A stretch of DNA of 17,765 nt from an uncultured Caulobacteraceae bacterium. GTDB taxonomy: Bacteria > Pseudomonadota > Alphaproteobacteria > Caulobacterales > TH1-2. How positions within the stretch are numbered: position 1 is the stretch's first letter; each line of letters begins with the position of its first letter. Positions 7,179 to 16,212 of the stretch are shown here, piece by piece. A program made the translations under genes and the position numbers. Where the stretch lies: contig CALBST010000395.1 in the NCBI GenBank assembly GCA_937967425.1, forward strand, positions 1 to 17,765, written 5' to 3'. Below the pieces are notes generated by a model. It saw nothing but the letters and a program-made list of their open reading frames with translations, had not been told where the DNA came from and searched no databases.

Positions 7179-10100
7179 GTGTCGAGCAACAGAACGTTGA
7201 CATCGAGAATTTTTCCTCCGCGAGACGCTGTTGAACCTGCGTCCAGCACTTCTCCCCAGCGTGCAAAGCTGGCCCGCGAGCCCCAGGATCGCGCGGAGCA
7301 TCCTTGGGTCAAACCGACAGCTTTCGTTGTCGCGGGCATGCATCGCAGTGGCACGTCCGCGTTAGCGCGCGCTCTCTCGCTGTGCGGACTCGAACTTCCG
7401 CGGACCTTAATGGCGGGGAACGCCTTCAACGAAGATGGCCATTGGGAGTCGGAAGTCGTCAAGACCAGCAACGACGCCTTGCTTCGAGAGGTGGACAGCG
7501 CTTGGGACGACGCCCTGGCATTGCGGGAGCAGCGCGCAACACCACTCCCGCGAAACGCGGTTGAAGTGCTGAAGGCGACCGTGCGGGATCAGTTCCCTCG
7601 AGATCGAGACGTTATCATCAAAGACCCCAGAATCTCCCTGCTGTTTCCAGCATGGAAAGAAGCACTGGACGAGTTGGGTTTCGAAGTCTGCCTTATTGTA
7701 CCTGTTCGCCACCCTCTTGAGGTCGCCGCCTCGTTGACACGACGCGATGGCTTTCCTGCGACGAAGTCGGCCCTGCTTTGGCTCACATACTTTCTATCGA
7801 TTGAGCGCGACAGTCGCGCCACGCGCCGCGTGTTCCTGGCCTACGACGATCTCCTGACGGACTGGCGCAGCTCGCTACGGCGCATCGAGCGCCTGACAGG
7901 GACGCGATTGCCGCGCTGGAACGACACCGCCGAGCTAGAGGTCGATAGATTTCTCTCGAGTGGGCGACGCCATCATCACTTCGATCTCGAGGCCTTGAGA
8001 ACTCGCTCTGACATTCCCCCGTGGGTTATGGAAACCTACACATGGGCGCTCATGGCATCCCGTTCCGAGGAAGAGCCCTCGCCCGCGAAGCTTGCGGGCG
8101 TCACGGACGAATTGGTTGCGGCAGCGGACACATATGCGCCTCTAGTCTCGTATGAGCGCCGCAGGTCGGAGAGCTGCAGAATCGCAATCGCCGCGGACGG
8201 AGATTCCACCGCGACTTTGTATTATTCCACCAATGGCGACGCCTTTTCGGAGAGCATGAGCGTTCGTCGCCAATTCAATCTCCAGGAGTCGCCCTCTGTC
8301 CTTGAGCTAACCACGCCTGCTCTCGAACACACGATAACCGGGCTCCGTATCGACCCGGACATCAAGGCTAATGCGCTGCGGCTTCTTGGCTTACGCATAC
8401 GCGCCTGCGACGGCTCCACTCTTTGGCAGTGGGATGGGTCTGACAGCATGTTCCGCAATGCTCTCGGCATGAGAGCACACCGGACTGTTGATGAGAAAAC
8501 TTTGCTGCAGCTCACCAGCAACGATCCGCAGATCGTGCTGCCCCTTGGTGTTGAGGCGAGCCAGACGCCCGTCACGGTTGAACTTATTGTCTCACAAGCT
8601 GACCAGAGCGACATTTCTCTTCTACGTCACGTATCTCTGGAGGAGAAGTTCAGCTCTCTGGATGAGAAGTTTAGTGCCCTGAGTTCGCAGATCGAGGCAC
8701 TCGCGCCTCAGTTGCTCGAAGCTACGCGCACGCGCGGTCACGCAGAGCAGCAACGGATCGACTCCGCCATTGAAGCGGCCGTAGCGCACGCCGCAACCTC
8801 AGTGCGTAGAGAACTTTTGCCCGATCTTGCAAAGGCGATCGACGCCGCGCGAAGCATGAGCGCCCAAGCTGCGGTCGCTGCTGTGGAGTTGGAGGCACGC
8901 ATCTCCCGCCTGTCTGCCCAAGTCGAAAAGATGCACGCGATCGAACACAAAATCACGACACAGGAAGCGCAGCAGAAGCGAATATTTGAGCAAATACGGG
9001 CAAATCGAGATCGTGAAGAGCAGTTGCGCAACGAGTTACATCAAACCGCTTCGAACGCACGAATTTGGCAGGAAGAAGTTCACGCACTGCGATCATCCAC
9101 GTCCTGGAAGATCACTGCGCCACTGCGAGCACTGGCGCCGCGTTCGCTGCTGCGCGCTGCGAAGTTGCTTGCCCGGCCAATCCGCGACGGCTTGCTTCGG
9201 CTGGTGCGCGGGCCAGCCCGTGCGGCGGCGCCGATCGCGGGAGCGGATGCCGGGCCGGATGCTGCGCTGCTCGCGAAATCATCACTGTTCGATCCGATTT
9301 GGTACTTGGCGGAATATCCGGATGTGGCGCAAGCCGGAGTGGATGCGTTGCAGCACTACTTGCTTTACGGCGGCTATGAAGGACGTAACCCGGGCCCAAG
9401 CTTCGATAGCCGCTGGTACCTGACACAAAACCCCGACGTGCAGGCGGCGTGCATCAATCCATTGGTGCATTATCTGCGCGCAGGGCGCCGCGAGAGGCGC
9501 GAGCCTATGCCGCCGGCCCATCGGCGGTCATTTGGCCAGCGCCTGAAACTCTTTGGCAGCTTGCGACACTACAAGTTTCTCTTCGGCGCCACGGCGTTGA
9601 CCCTTGAAGGCGCGATGCCGCTCGGCTTTAGGCGAAAGCTCCGGCGTTGGACGCGAGCGCACGCGCCCCTGCCGCCGACGGCCTCCCCAAATTTGGCCAA
9701 TAGCGGCGCGCTGTTTAGCCAACTCTTCTCCACCGCAGTTTCGCGTGGCGACGTCTATGTGCCGCTCGCTACAACAAGTGCGGCCGCGGCATCACGCATT
9801 CGCGCTATCGCGTTCTACTTGCCGCAGTTTCACCCAATCCCGGAGAACGACGCCTGGTGGGGTAAGGGTTTCACTGAGTGGACTAACGTGTCGAAAGCGG
9901 TGCCGCAGTTCGTGGGCCACTACCAACCGCGAATTCCCGACGAACTCGGCTTTTATGATCTTCGGTTGGTCGATGTGCAAAGGCGGCAGGTCGAGTTGGC
10001 GAAGCAGTTCGGCCTGAGCGGTTTCTGCTTCCATTATTATTGGTTCAGCGGACGCAAACGGCTACTGGAGCGACCGTTAAACCAGTACCTCGCGGCCAAA

Positions 10101-11645
10101 GATATCGACTTCCCTTTCTGTATCTGTTGGGCCAACGAAAACTGGACGCGCAGGTGGGACGGGCTCGATCAGCAGATATTGATGGAACAACGTCACGCGC
10201 CAGAAGATGATCTCGCCTTCATCGAGGATCTGGCGCCGGTCCTGCGCGATGCGCGCTATATTCGCGTCAACGGCCGGCCTCTGCTGATCGTCTATCGCGC
10301 CGGCATCTTGCCGCGTCCACAGCAAACGCTGCAGGTGTGGCGAGAGTACTGCCGCGCCAATGGGATCGGCGATCTCTACATCGTTGCGGCGCAGACATTC
10401 GGCTTGGAAGACCCACGTGGGTTCGGCTTCGACGCCGCAGTGGAGTTTCCGCCCCACAAAATCGTCACTGGCGAAATTCAGAATCAACTCGATGTGCTCA
10501 ACCCTGCCTACGCAGGACGAGTGTTCTCGTATGAGGACGTCGCACGCAAAGAATCCGACGTTAGCTGGCCGGAGTACAAGCTCTTCAAGACGGTGATGCC
10601 ATCTTGGGACAATGAGGCGCGCAAACCTGGCAAGGGTCACGTCTTCTTCGGGTCGACGCCTGAAATCTATCGCAGCTGGCTCGAATCCGTGTGTCGGGCC
10701 ACGGACGAGCGGCATGTGGGAGACGAGAAACTTGTTTTCATCAACGCCTGGAATGAATGGGCTGAAGGCGCCTATCTCGAACCTGATCGCCTCTATGGTT
10801 ACGCCTACCTGGAGGCCACGCGCGCAGCGCTAGCGCCATTTCCGGCGCCGCCGGTGACCAAACGATCTGGCTCGCTCTACGTCATCGTCCATGCTTTTTA
10901 TCCGAGCGTGTTTGCGGAGATGCTCGACTATTTGAAGTCGGCGCCCGCCGAGCTTCACATCATCGCCACCTGCCCTGCGGAGCAGGAACAGGCGGTGCGG
11001 CGCGCCTTCGATGAGTCTGGCCCCGCCTGCCCATTCGATTTGATTGTCGTCGAGAACAGAGGCCGCGACGTGCTGGCGTTTCTTGAAGCGCTCCGTCGGT
11101 CGCAGATTCCGCCGGATGCAATTATCCTGAAAGTGCATACCAAAGTTACGCAACACAGACTCGACGGTTCCGATTGGCGTAAGTCAATGCTCGATAGCCT
11201 CGTGCAGCCCTCGATTGTGTCTCGGGTGCTCGATGCCTTCGCTTCGCGATCGACGCTCAGCCTAGTGGCGCCCGCAGGATACATTGTCCCGCTCAAAACC
11301 TATATCGGCGAAAATCAGCCACACATCGACGCTCTGCTTAGAATGGGGGGCTGGCCCCCAATTCAGCCGGACACCGATGTCTTCGCGGCGGGAACAATGT
11401 TCTTTGTCCGCCGAAGCAGTCTCGACGCCATTCTCAAGCTGCCGCTCGAGCCGTCGGCCTTCGAGGACGAAGCCGGCCAAAAGGATGGAACAGTAGCGCA
11501 CGCGCTTGAGCGCCTCTTCACTATGGCCATTCGGCGTGAAGGCGGAGAAATCAGCGACACGCAAGCCCTTGTTGAAGGGCGCGACTGGATCGCCAACGAG
11601 AACTTCGACTTCGCCGTGAAAACCCCCTATCTGTATCAAGGTTAA
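7179..11645 (+). CDS. Giant modular glycan-synthesis protein: sulfotransferase-like, coiled coil, WbsX and RgpF domains (1488 aa)
   Basis: Modules in order: a sulfotransferase-like P-loop domain (AGMHRSGTS, residues 52-60; [10 protein letters not shown] from 177); a beta-rich region of about 320-470 that I do not recognise; a coiled coil (about 486-655) ending in [11 protein letters not shown], a tail common in large glycosyltransferases; two FD..WYL..(Y/N)PDV...HYL..G repeats (about 702-780); a WbsX-type domain (about 874-1215, with [22 protein letters not shown] and [13 protein letters not shown]); and an RgpF-type rhamnan-synthesis domain (about 1228-1480, with HAFYP, ENRGRDV and KVHTK). 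WbsX-like domains are assigned to O-antigen synthesis and resemble GH99-type folds; RgpF domains are linked to rhamnose polymers. It is probably cytoplasmic. The start is uncertain: GTG 7179 has no Shine-Dalgarno, TTG 7197 is an alternative, and the first in-frame ATG (7338) would cut the P-loop strand. Confidence 0.88.
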   Translation: MSSNRTLTSRIFPPRDAVEPASSTSPQRAKLAREPQDRAEHPWVKPTAFVVAGMHRSGTSALARALSLCGLELPRTLMAGNAFNEDGHWESEVVKTSNDALLREVDSAWDDALALREQRATPLPRNAVEVLKATVRDQFPRDRDVIIKDPRISLLFPAWKEALDELGFEVCLIVPVRHPLEVAASLTRRDGFPATKSALLWLTYFLSIERDSRATRRVFLAYDDLLTDWRSSLRRIERLTGTRLPRWNDTAELEVDRFLSSGRRHHHFDLEALRTRSDIPPWVMETYTWALMASRSEEEPSPAKLAGVTDELVAAADTYAPLVSYERRRSESCRIAIAADGDSTATLYYSTNGDAFSESMSVRRQFNLQESPSVLELTTPALEHTITGLRIDPDIKANALRLLGLRIRACDGSTLWQWDGSDSMFRNALGMRAHRTVDEKTLLQLTSNDPQIVLPLGVEASQTPVTVELIVSQADQSDISLLRHVSLEEKFSSLDEKFSALSSQIEALAPQLLEATRTRGHAEQQRIDSAIEAAVAHAATSVRRELLPDLAKAIDAARSMSAQAAVAAVELEARISRLSAQVEKMHAIEHKITTQEAQQKRIFEQIRANRDREEQLRNELHQTASNARIWQEEVHALRSSTSWKITAPLRALAPRSLLRAAKLLARPIRDGLLRLVRGPARAAAPIAGADAGPDAALLAKSSLFDPIWYLAEYPDVAQAGVDALQHYLLYGGYEGRNPGPSFDSRWYLTQNPDVQAACINPLVHYLRAGRRERREPMPPAHRRSFGQRLKLFGSLRHYKFLFGATALTLEGAMPLGFRRKLRRWTRAHAPLPPTASPNLANSGALFSQLFSTAVSRGDVYVPLATTSAAAASRIRAIAFYLPQFHPIPENDAWWGKGFTEWTNVSKAVPQFVGHYQPRIPDELGFYDLRLVDVQRRQVELAKQFGLSGFCFHYYWFSGRKRLLERPLNQYLAAKDIDFPFCICWANENWTRRWDGLDQQILMEQRHAPEDDLAFIEDLAPVLRDARYIRVNGRPLLIVYRAGILPRPQQTLQVWREYCRANGIGDLYIVAAQTFGLEDPRGFGFDAAVEFPPHKIVTGEIQNQLDVLNPAYAGRVFSYEDVARKESDVSWPEYKLFKTVMPSWDNEARKPGKGHVFFGSTPEIYRSWLESVCRATDERHVGDEKLVFINAWNEWAEGAYLEPDRLYGYAYLEATRAALAPFPAPPVTKRSGSLYVIVHAFYPSVFAEMLDYLKSAPAELHIIATCPAEQEQAVRRAFDESGPACPFDLIVVENRGRDVLAFLEALRRSQIPPDAIILKVHTKVTQHRLDGSDWRKSMLDSLVQPSIVSRVLDAFASRSTLSLVAPAGYIVPLKTYIGENQPHIDALLRMGGWPPIQPDTDVFAAGTMFFVRRSSLDAILKLPLEPSAFEDEAGQKDGTVAHALERLFTMAIRREGGEISDTQALVEGRDWIANENFDFAVKTPYLYQG

Positions 11646-11685
11646 GCGGCCTCCGCCCGCAACTGTACACCGGAGCTCAAGAACG

Positions 11686-12567
<882 letters not shown>

Positions 12568-12579
12568 GGCGCGAGAGGC

Positions 12580-13455
12580 ATGCCACGCATCCTGCTGCTT
12601 GGCGCGTGCGGACAACTCGGCATCGAAGTTTCGCGCACGCAAGTCCCAGCGGGCTGGGAGGTCGTGCCGCTCGGGCGCGATAGCCTCGACTTGGAGCATA
12701 CTGAGAGCATCGCAGCCGCCATCGAGGCGCTGAAGCCCGCGGCGATCATCAACGCTGCGGCGTACACGGCAGTCGACAAAGCCGAAACGGAGACCGCGCT
12801 CGCGCTGGCGCTCAATCGTGATGCGCCGGCCGCCATGGCGCGCGCAGCAGCGCGGGTCAGCGCGCCGCTAGTTCATATTTCCACCGACTATGTGTTTGGC
12901 GGCGACAAACCTTCACCCTATGTGGAGGACGACGCGCGCAACCCGATCAACTTCTACGGGCGCTCCAAGGCTGATGGCGAGATTGCCGTATTGGAAAGCT
13001 GGGAGCGAGCGGCCGTCGTGCGCACGTCGTGGGTGTTTTCGGCGCATCGCGCAAACTTCCTGAAAACAATGCTGCGGCTCGGCGAAACGCGCGATGAGGT
13101 TGGCGTCGTCAGTGATCAATTTGGCCGGCCGACACATGCGGGCGACCTGGCGCGCGCGTGCGTGAGACTTGTGGAGCGCTTGCTGAATGCAGATGCCGCG
13201 GCCGCCGGCGTATTTCACTTCGCTGGTAAAGGCGATGCGACCTGGGCAGACTTTGCGGAAACCATCTTCGCCGAGGCGCAATCTTACGGGCGCGGACGCG
13301 TGCGCGTGCGCCGGATTCTCGCGGCGGAATATCCGACGCCCGCCGCGCGGCCCGCGAACTCACGCTTGAATACCGCAAAGATTGAAGCGCTCGACATCGC
13401 ACCGGCGGCGTGGCGGGATGGCGTACGCGCGTCTGTTCGCGAACTGCTGAGCTAG
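12580..13455 (+). CDS. rfbD: dTDP-4-dehydrorhamnose reductase RfbD (291 aa)
   Basis: Last step of dTDP-L-rhamnose synthesis: NAD(P)H reduction of dTDP-4-dehydro-L-rhamnose, in the cytoplasm. It has the nucleotide-binding GACGQLG (residues 8-14), AAYTAVDKAE (60-69), STDYVF (101-106) and the catalytic Y126...K130 pair in NFYGRSKADGE. Length matches the family. ATG 12580 lies 12 bp after the rfbA stop, with GAGAGG immediately upstream. The stop overlaps that of convergent rfbC: the four bases CTAG at 13452-13455 supply TAG on both strands. Confidence 0.96.
   Translation: MPRILLLGACGQLGIEVSRTQVPAGWEVVPLGRDSLDLEHTESIAAAIEALKPAAIINAAAYTAVDKAETETALALALNRDAPAAMARAAARVSAPLVHISTDYVFGGDKPSPYVEDDARNPINFYGRSKADGEIAVLESWERAAVVRTSWVFSAHRANFLKTMLRLGETRDEVGVVSDQFGRPTHAGDLARACVRLVERLLNADAAAAGVFHFAGKGDATWADFAETIFAEAQSYGRGRVRVRRILAAEYPTPAARPANSRLNTAKIEALDIAPAAWRDGVRASVRELLS
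13452..13455. other. Palindromic CTAG shared by two convergent stop codons
   Basis: Plus-strand TAG (13453-13455) ends rfbD and minus-strand TAG (13454-13452) ends rfbC. The two genes therefore overlap by four bases with no intergenic terminator. Confidence 0.95.
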
Positions 13456-14003
13456 AACGGCGAAACGAGGTCCTTGAACCTCGGCCATTCCTTATCGCGC
13501 GCCGAAAGAGTCGCATCTTCTAGAGCTATTGGCCAGTCGATCGCGAGATCCGGATCGTTCCACAGCACGCCGCCTTCTTCGGCGGGGCCGTAATCTGCGC
13601 TCACTTTGTAGAGCACTTCGCAATTCTCGGTGAGCGTGCAGAAGCCGTGCGCGAACCCGACCGGCACGTAGAGCTGCGTCCAATTGTCGGCGCTGAGTTC
13701 AACCGCCACGTGCTGGCCGTAAGTCGGCGAAGCCTTTCGCACATCCACCGCAACGTCGAGGATCGCGCCGCGCACGACCCGCAACAACTTCGCTTGCGCC
13801 CTCGGCGCGCGCTGGAAGTGCAGGCCGCGCACAACGCCGCGCGCTTGCGAGAACGAGTGATTGTCCTGCACCCAATCGACGTCCACGCCCACTTCCTTCA
13901 TGGCGGCGGCGCGGAATGTCTCGGAGAAAAAGCCGCGGTGGTCGCCGTGCTTTGCGGGCTGTATGAGCAGCACGTCAGGGATTTGAGCCGGCTCGATCCG
14001 CAT
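13452..14003 (-). CDS. rfbC: dTDP-4-dehydrorhamnose 3,5-epimerase RfbC (183 aa)
   Basis: Third step of dTDP-L-rhamnose synthesis, a cofactor-free double epimerisation in a cupin fold. Visible signatures are HGDHRGFFSETF (19-30), QDNHSFS (46-52), RGLHFQ with the catalytic His62, VDVR (87-90), FAHGF (117-121) and LYK with Tyr133. The start is ATG 14003, overlapping the rfbB stop as TAATG, which implies translational coupling. The frame is open further upstream to 14159, but that part lies inside rfbB and the ATG at 14003 gives the family's usual length of about 183. The stop shares CTAG with rfbD on the opposite strand. Confidence 0.95.
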   Translation of the reverse strand: MRIEPAQIPDVLLIQPAKHGDHRGFFSETFRAAAMKEVGVDVDWVQDNHSFSQARGVVRGLHFQRAPRAQAKLLRVVRGAILDVAVDVRKASPTYGQHVAVELSADNWTQLYVPVGFAHGFCTLTENCEVLYKVSADYGPAEEGGVLWNDPDLAIDWPIALEDATLSARDKEWPRFKDLVSPF

Positions 14004-15046
14004 TAACCGCGCAGCCCCAGCCGCTCGCCCTTGAAGCCGCGATGAAGGATCGGCTCCCACCAATCCCGGCGCTCGACGTACCACTGCACCGTTTTGCGGA
14101 TGCCGGTTTCGAAGTTCTCGTGGGCGCGCCAACCCAATTCTGTCTCGATCTTCGTGCAATCAATGGCGTAGCGCGCATCGTGGCCCGGCCGATCCTTCAC
14201 GAACGCGATCTCTGACTCTTTGCGCGGCGCGGCGAGTTCACGCACCAGATTGCGGATGGTGTTGACCACGTCGATGTTGCGGCGCTCGTTGCGACCGCCA
14301 ACATTATAGGTCTCACCCGGACGCCCTTTCTCGAGCACAAGCTCCAAAGCCTCGGCGTGATCATCAACATAGAGCCAATCGCGAATGTTGCTGCCATCAC
14401 CATAGACGGTGAGCGGATCGCCGTTGAGCGCCTTCAAGATCATCGCGGGGATGAGCTTCTCCGGAAACTGGTACGGGCCGTAATTGTTTGAGCAGTTCGA
14501 GATCAGCACTGGCAAACCGAACGTATGATGCCACGCGCTGGCGAGGTGATCGGAGGCCGCCTTCGTCGCCGAATACGGCGAGCGCGGGTCGTAAGCAGTC
14601 GTCTCGTGGAACAGTCCCTCTTCGCCGAGCGAGCCGTACACTTCATCGGTCGATACGTGCAGGAAGCGGAAGCGATCGCGTGCGTCCGCCGGCATCGCTT
14701 CCCAATAGCGCAGAGCTGCCTCAAGCAGCGTGTGCGTGCCGATAACGTTGGTTTGCACGAACGCCGCCGAGCCGGTGATCGAGCGATCGACGTGGCTCTC
14801 GGCGGCCAAGTGCATTATTGCGTCGGGCTTGAAATCGCGCAGCACCTGATCGACCAGGGCGCGGTCGCAAATGTCGCCCTCGACGAACCCATAACGCGGA
14901 TCGGCTTCGATATCGCGCAGCGACGCGAGGTTTGCGGCGTAAGTCAGCGCATCGAGATTGAGCACGCTCCAGCCGCGTTGCCGGACCAAACGCCGACACA
15001 CCGCAGAGCCGATAAACCCGGCGCCGCCTGTAACGAGAACACGCAC
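14003..15046 (-). CDS. rfbB: dTDP-glucose 4,6-dehydratase RfbB (347 aa)
   Basis: Second step of dTDP-L-rhamnose synthesis: converts dTDP-glucose to dTDP-4-dehydro-6-deoxyglucose using bound NAD+. It is an extended short-chain dehydrogenase with TGGAGFIGS (6-14), [12 protein letters not shown] (79-90), STDEVYG with the catalytic Asp134-Glu135 pair (132-138) and Y158SATK162. [14 protein letters not shown] and the GGRNERRN segment are also typical. The start is GTG 15046, with AAGGCGG a few bases upstream on that strand; it gives the standard [14 protein letters not shown]-terminus. It lies 15 bp downstream of the membrane-anchored gene at 15062 and overlaps rfbC by TAATG, so the three form a minus-strand operon. 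Confidence 0.96.
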   Translation of the reverse strand: MRVLVTGGAGFIGSAVCRRLVRQRGWSVLNLDALTYAANLASLRDIEADPRYGFVEGDICDRALVDQVLRDFKPDAIMHLAAESHVDRSITGSAAFVQTNVIGTHTLLEAALRYWEAMPADARDRFRFLHVSTDEVYGSLGEEGLFHETTAYDPRSPYSATKAASDHLASAWHHTFGLPVLISNCSNNYGPYQFPEKLIPAMILKALNGDPLTVYGDGSNIRDWLYVDDHAEALELVLEKGRPGETYNVGGRNERRNIDVVNTIRNLVRELAAPRKESEIAFVKDRPGHDARYAIDCTKIETELGWRAHENFETGIRKTVQWYVERRDWWEPILHRGFKGERLGLRG

Positions 15047-15061
15047 TCTATCCGCCTTGTG

Positions 15062-15973
15062 CTATGGGCTCGGCTTATCCGGCTCGGGCGTGGCTTGTGG
15101 CTTTTCCGGCGCCTCAGCGGGCGCGGCCCCGCCCTTGGGCTGCCCAGCATGAGCGACAGGCGCGACCACGGAGATCGGCGCGCCCGAGACGTCCGGTTCA
15201 CCGGGTGCGATCAACGAAGTCAGCAGAGGCTCTGGTGCAGCCGGCTCTTCGGCGGCGAGCGCCGTAACGGAGGGTCCCGGCGCAGCCCGGGGGGTCTGGT
15301 CAATGTGATCGAGGAGCTCGGCCAATGGCGGCGGTTCGAAATGTTGAGGCGCGGCTGCCGCAATTTGAATCGGTTGCGCGACCGTCATCACATCGCTGGC
15401 CTCGCTAGCGCCGCTTATGGGATCTGCATCCGCCACGCTCGAAGCGCCTGCTCGACCACCAATCGCCGGCGCAGCAATACCAGCGACGACGACCGTCGCG
15501 GCTAAGCCCCATGCGCTGCGTGTCAGCATCGAACTCTTCGCGTCAGCGTCCGCGGGCGTTCGACGCATCGCAGGGGCCACAGCCGCCTGGCGGCGGCCCG
15601 TGTCCCGTTGAGCGACCTCGCTCTGCTTCCTGGAAACCGCATCACGCAGCTTCTCGGCCGTCGCCTTGAGGTCAGCCTGTGCTTCTACCACGCTATAGCC
15701 CGACAAGCTTGGACGGAGGGCGACGCCTCGCGCTAGGCAGACGACGCTGGTCGCCGGCGGCGCGCTTCTAAAAAGCGCCTCGCTGTGCGCGGCCAAGGCC
15801 TCGTCGAGCAGAATGATGCAAGTGGCGCCCGAGCCGTAGGCCGCCTGACGTCCGTTGGTGTCGGATGTAAAGGGAATGGCTATGGCGACGTGTGGGACGA
15901 GCGCGTCCGCCAGCTCTCCAGCAAGCACCGCATTCGGGGCGCTGTGGAGAATGAAAACTATGCCATGGGTCAT
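15062..15973 (-). CDS. Unrecognised membrane-anchored protein with Pro/Ala-rich tail (303 aa)
   Basis: I do not recognise this protein with confidence. Residues 1-100 form an alternating beta/alpha pattern (GIVFILHSAPNAVLAGEL, then VAIAIPF, then CIILLDEAL, then TSVVCLARG) that faintly recalls a TIR or flavodoxin-like fold, but I cannot point to a catalytic glutamate. Residues 105-148 are charged. A single hydrophobic segment (about 152-172) should span the inner membrane. The remaining ~130 residues are rich in Pro, Ala and Glu, ending PEKPQATPEPDKPSP, like a periplasmic spacer. Topology by the positive-inside pattern is N-in/C-out. ATG 15973 is chosen because upstream sequence in frame (to 16126) is Arg/Cys-rich and unlike coding. 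It ends 15 bp before rfbB, so it is probably in that operon, possibly as a regulator or envelope scaffold (inference). Confidence 0.65.
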   Translation of the reverse strand: MTHGIVFILHSAPNAVLAGELADALVPHVAIAIPFTSDTNGRQAAYGSGATCIILLDEALAAHSEALFRSAPPATSVVCLARGVALRPSLSGYSVVEAQADLKATAEKLRDAVSRKQSEVAQRDTGRRQAAVAPAMRRTPADADAKSSMLTRSAWGLAATVVVAGIAAPAIGGRAGASSVADADPISGASEASDVMTVAQPIQIAAAAPQHFEPPPLAELLDHIDQTPRAAPGPSVTALAAEEPAAPEPLLTSLIAPGEPDVSGAPISVVAPVAHAGQPKGGAAPAEAPEKPQATPEPDKPSP

Positions 15974-16212
15974 TGCCGTTCCGTAACGCCGCTGCCGACA
16001 GAAGCACCCTACAACAAGCCTCCGGCAGCACCAAACGTCCGGCGAGCATCGAATCCGACCGCAACTGACAAACCCAGCCGTCTGATTGCGGCGCAGTGAC
16101 CGGAACTGTTGCGCGCCTGCCACCACTTTGCACGAAACACCACCCGCAGCGCCACACCCAAAGGCGACACGTCAGCGAGCTGCACCGAACTTTCTCGGTG
16201 ATTTTTCTCCCC
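15974..16212. other. Intergenic region between right RTX gene and the rfbB operon
   Basis: This 239-bp gap lies downstream of the right RTX stop and upstream of ATG 15973, both on the minus strand. I see no convincing promoter. TTGTCA occurs on the minus strand near 16060 but has no good -10 partner. No minus-strand terminator with a T-run was found, so read-through from the RTX gene into the rfbB operon is possible. Confidence 0.5.
16183..16208 (+). terminator. Hairpin plus T-run oriented rightward
   Basis: CACCGA, loop ACTTTC, TCGGTG (16183-16200) is followed on the plus strand by ATTTTTCT. That is the arrangement of an intrinsic terminator for rightward transcription, although the stem is only 6 bp. 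No plus-strand gene lies just upstream, so it would stop antisense transcription entering the right RTX gene. On the minus strand the hairpin is not followed by T residues. Confidence 0.4.

Noticed and set aside
10077..10715. 212-codon minus-strand open frame
   Set aside because: It is antisense to the conserved WbsX domain and explained by GC-rich third positions.
14004..14159. N-terminal extension of RfbC
   Set aside because: It overlaps the end of rfbB in another frame; ATG 14003 gives the family length and the coupled TAATG arrangement.
14525..15505. 326-codon plus-strand open frame
   Set aside because: It is antisense to rfbB and the membrane-anchored gene; high GC content produces long shadow frames, and its Arg-rich translation has no family features.
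15974..16126. N-terminal extension of the membrane-anchored protein
   Set aside because: The sequence is Arg/Cys-rich with no recognisable pattern, while ATG 15973 begins a hydrophobic strand typical of an alpha/beta domain.
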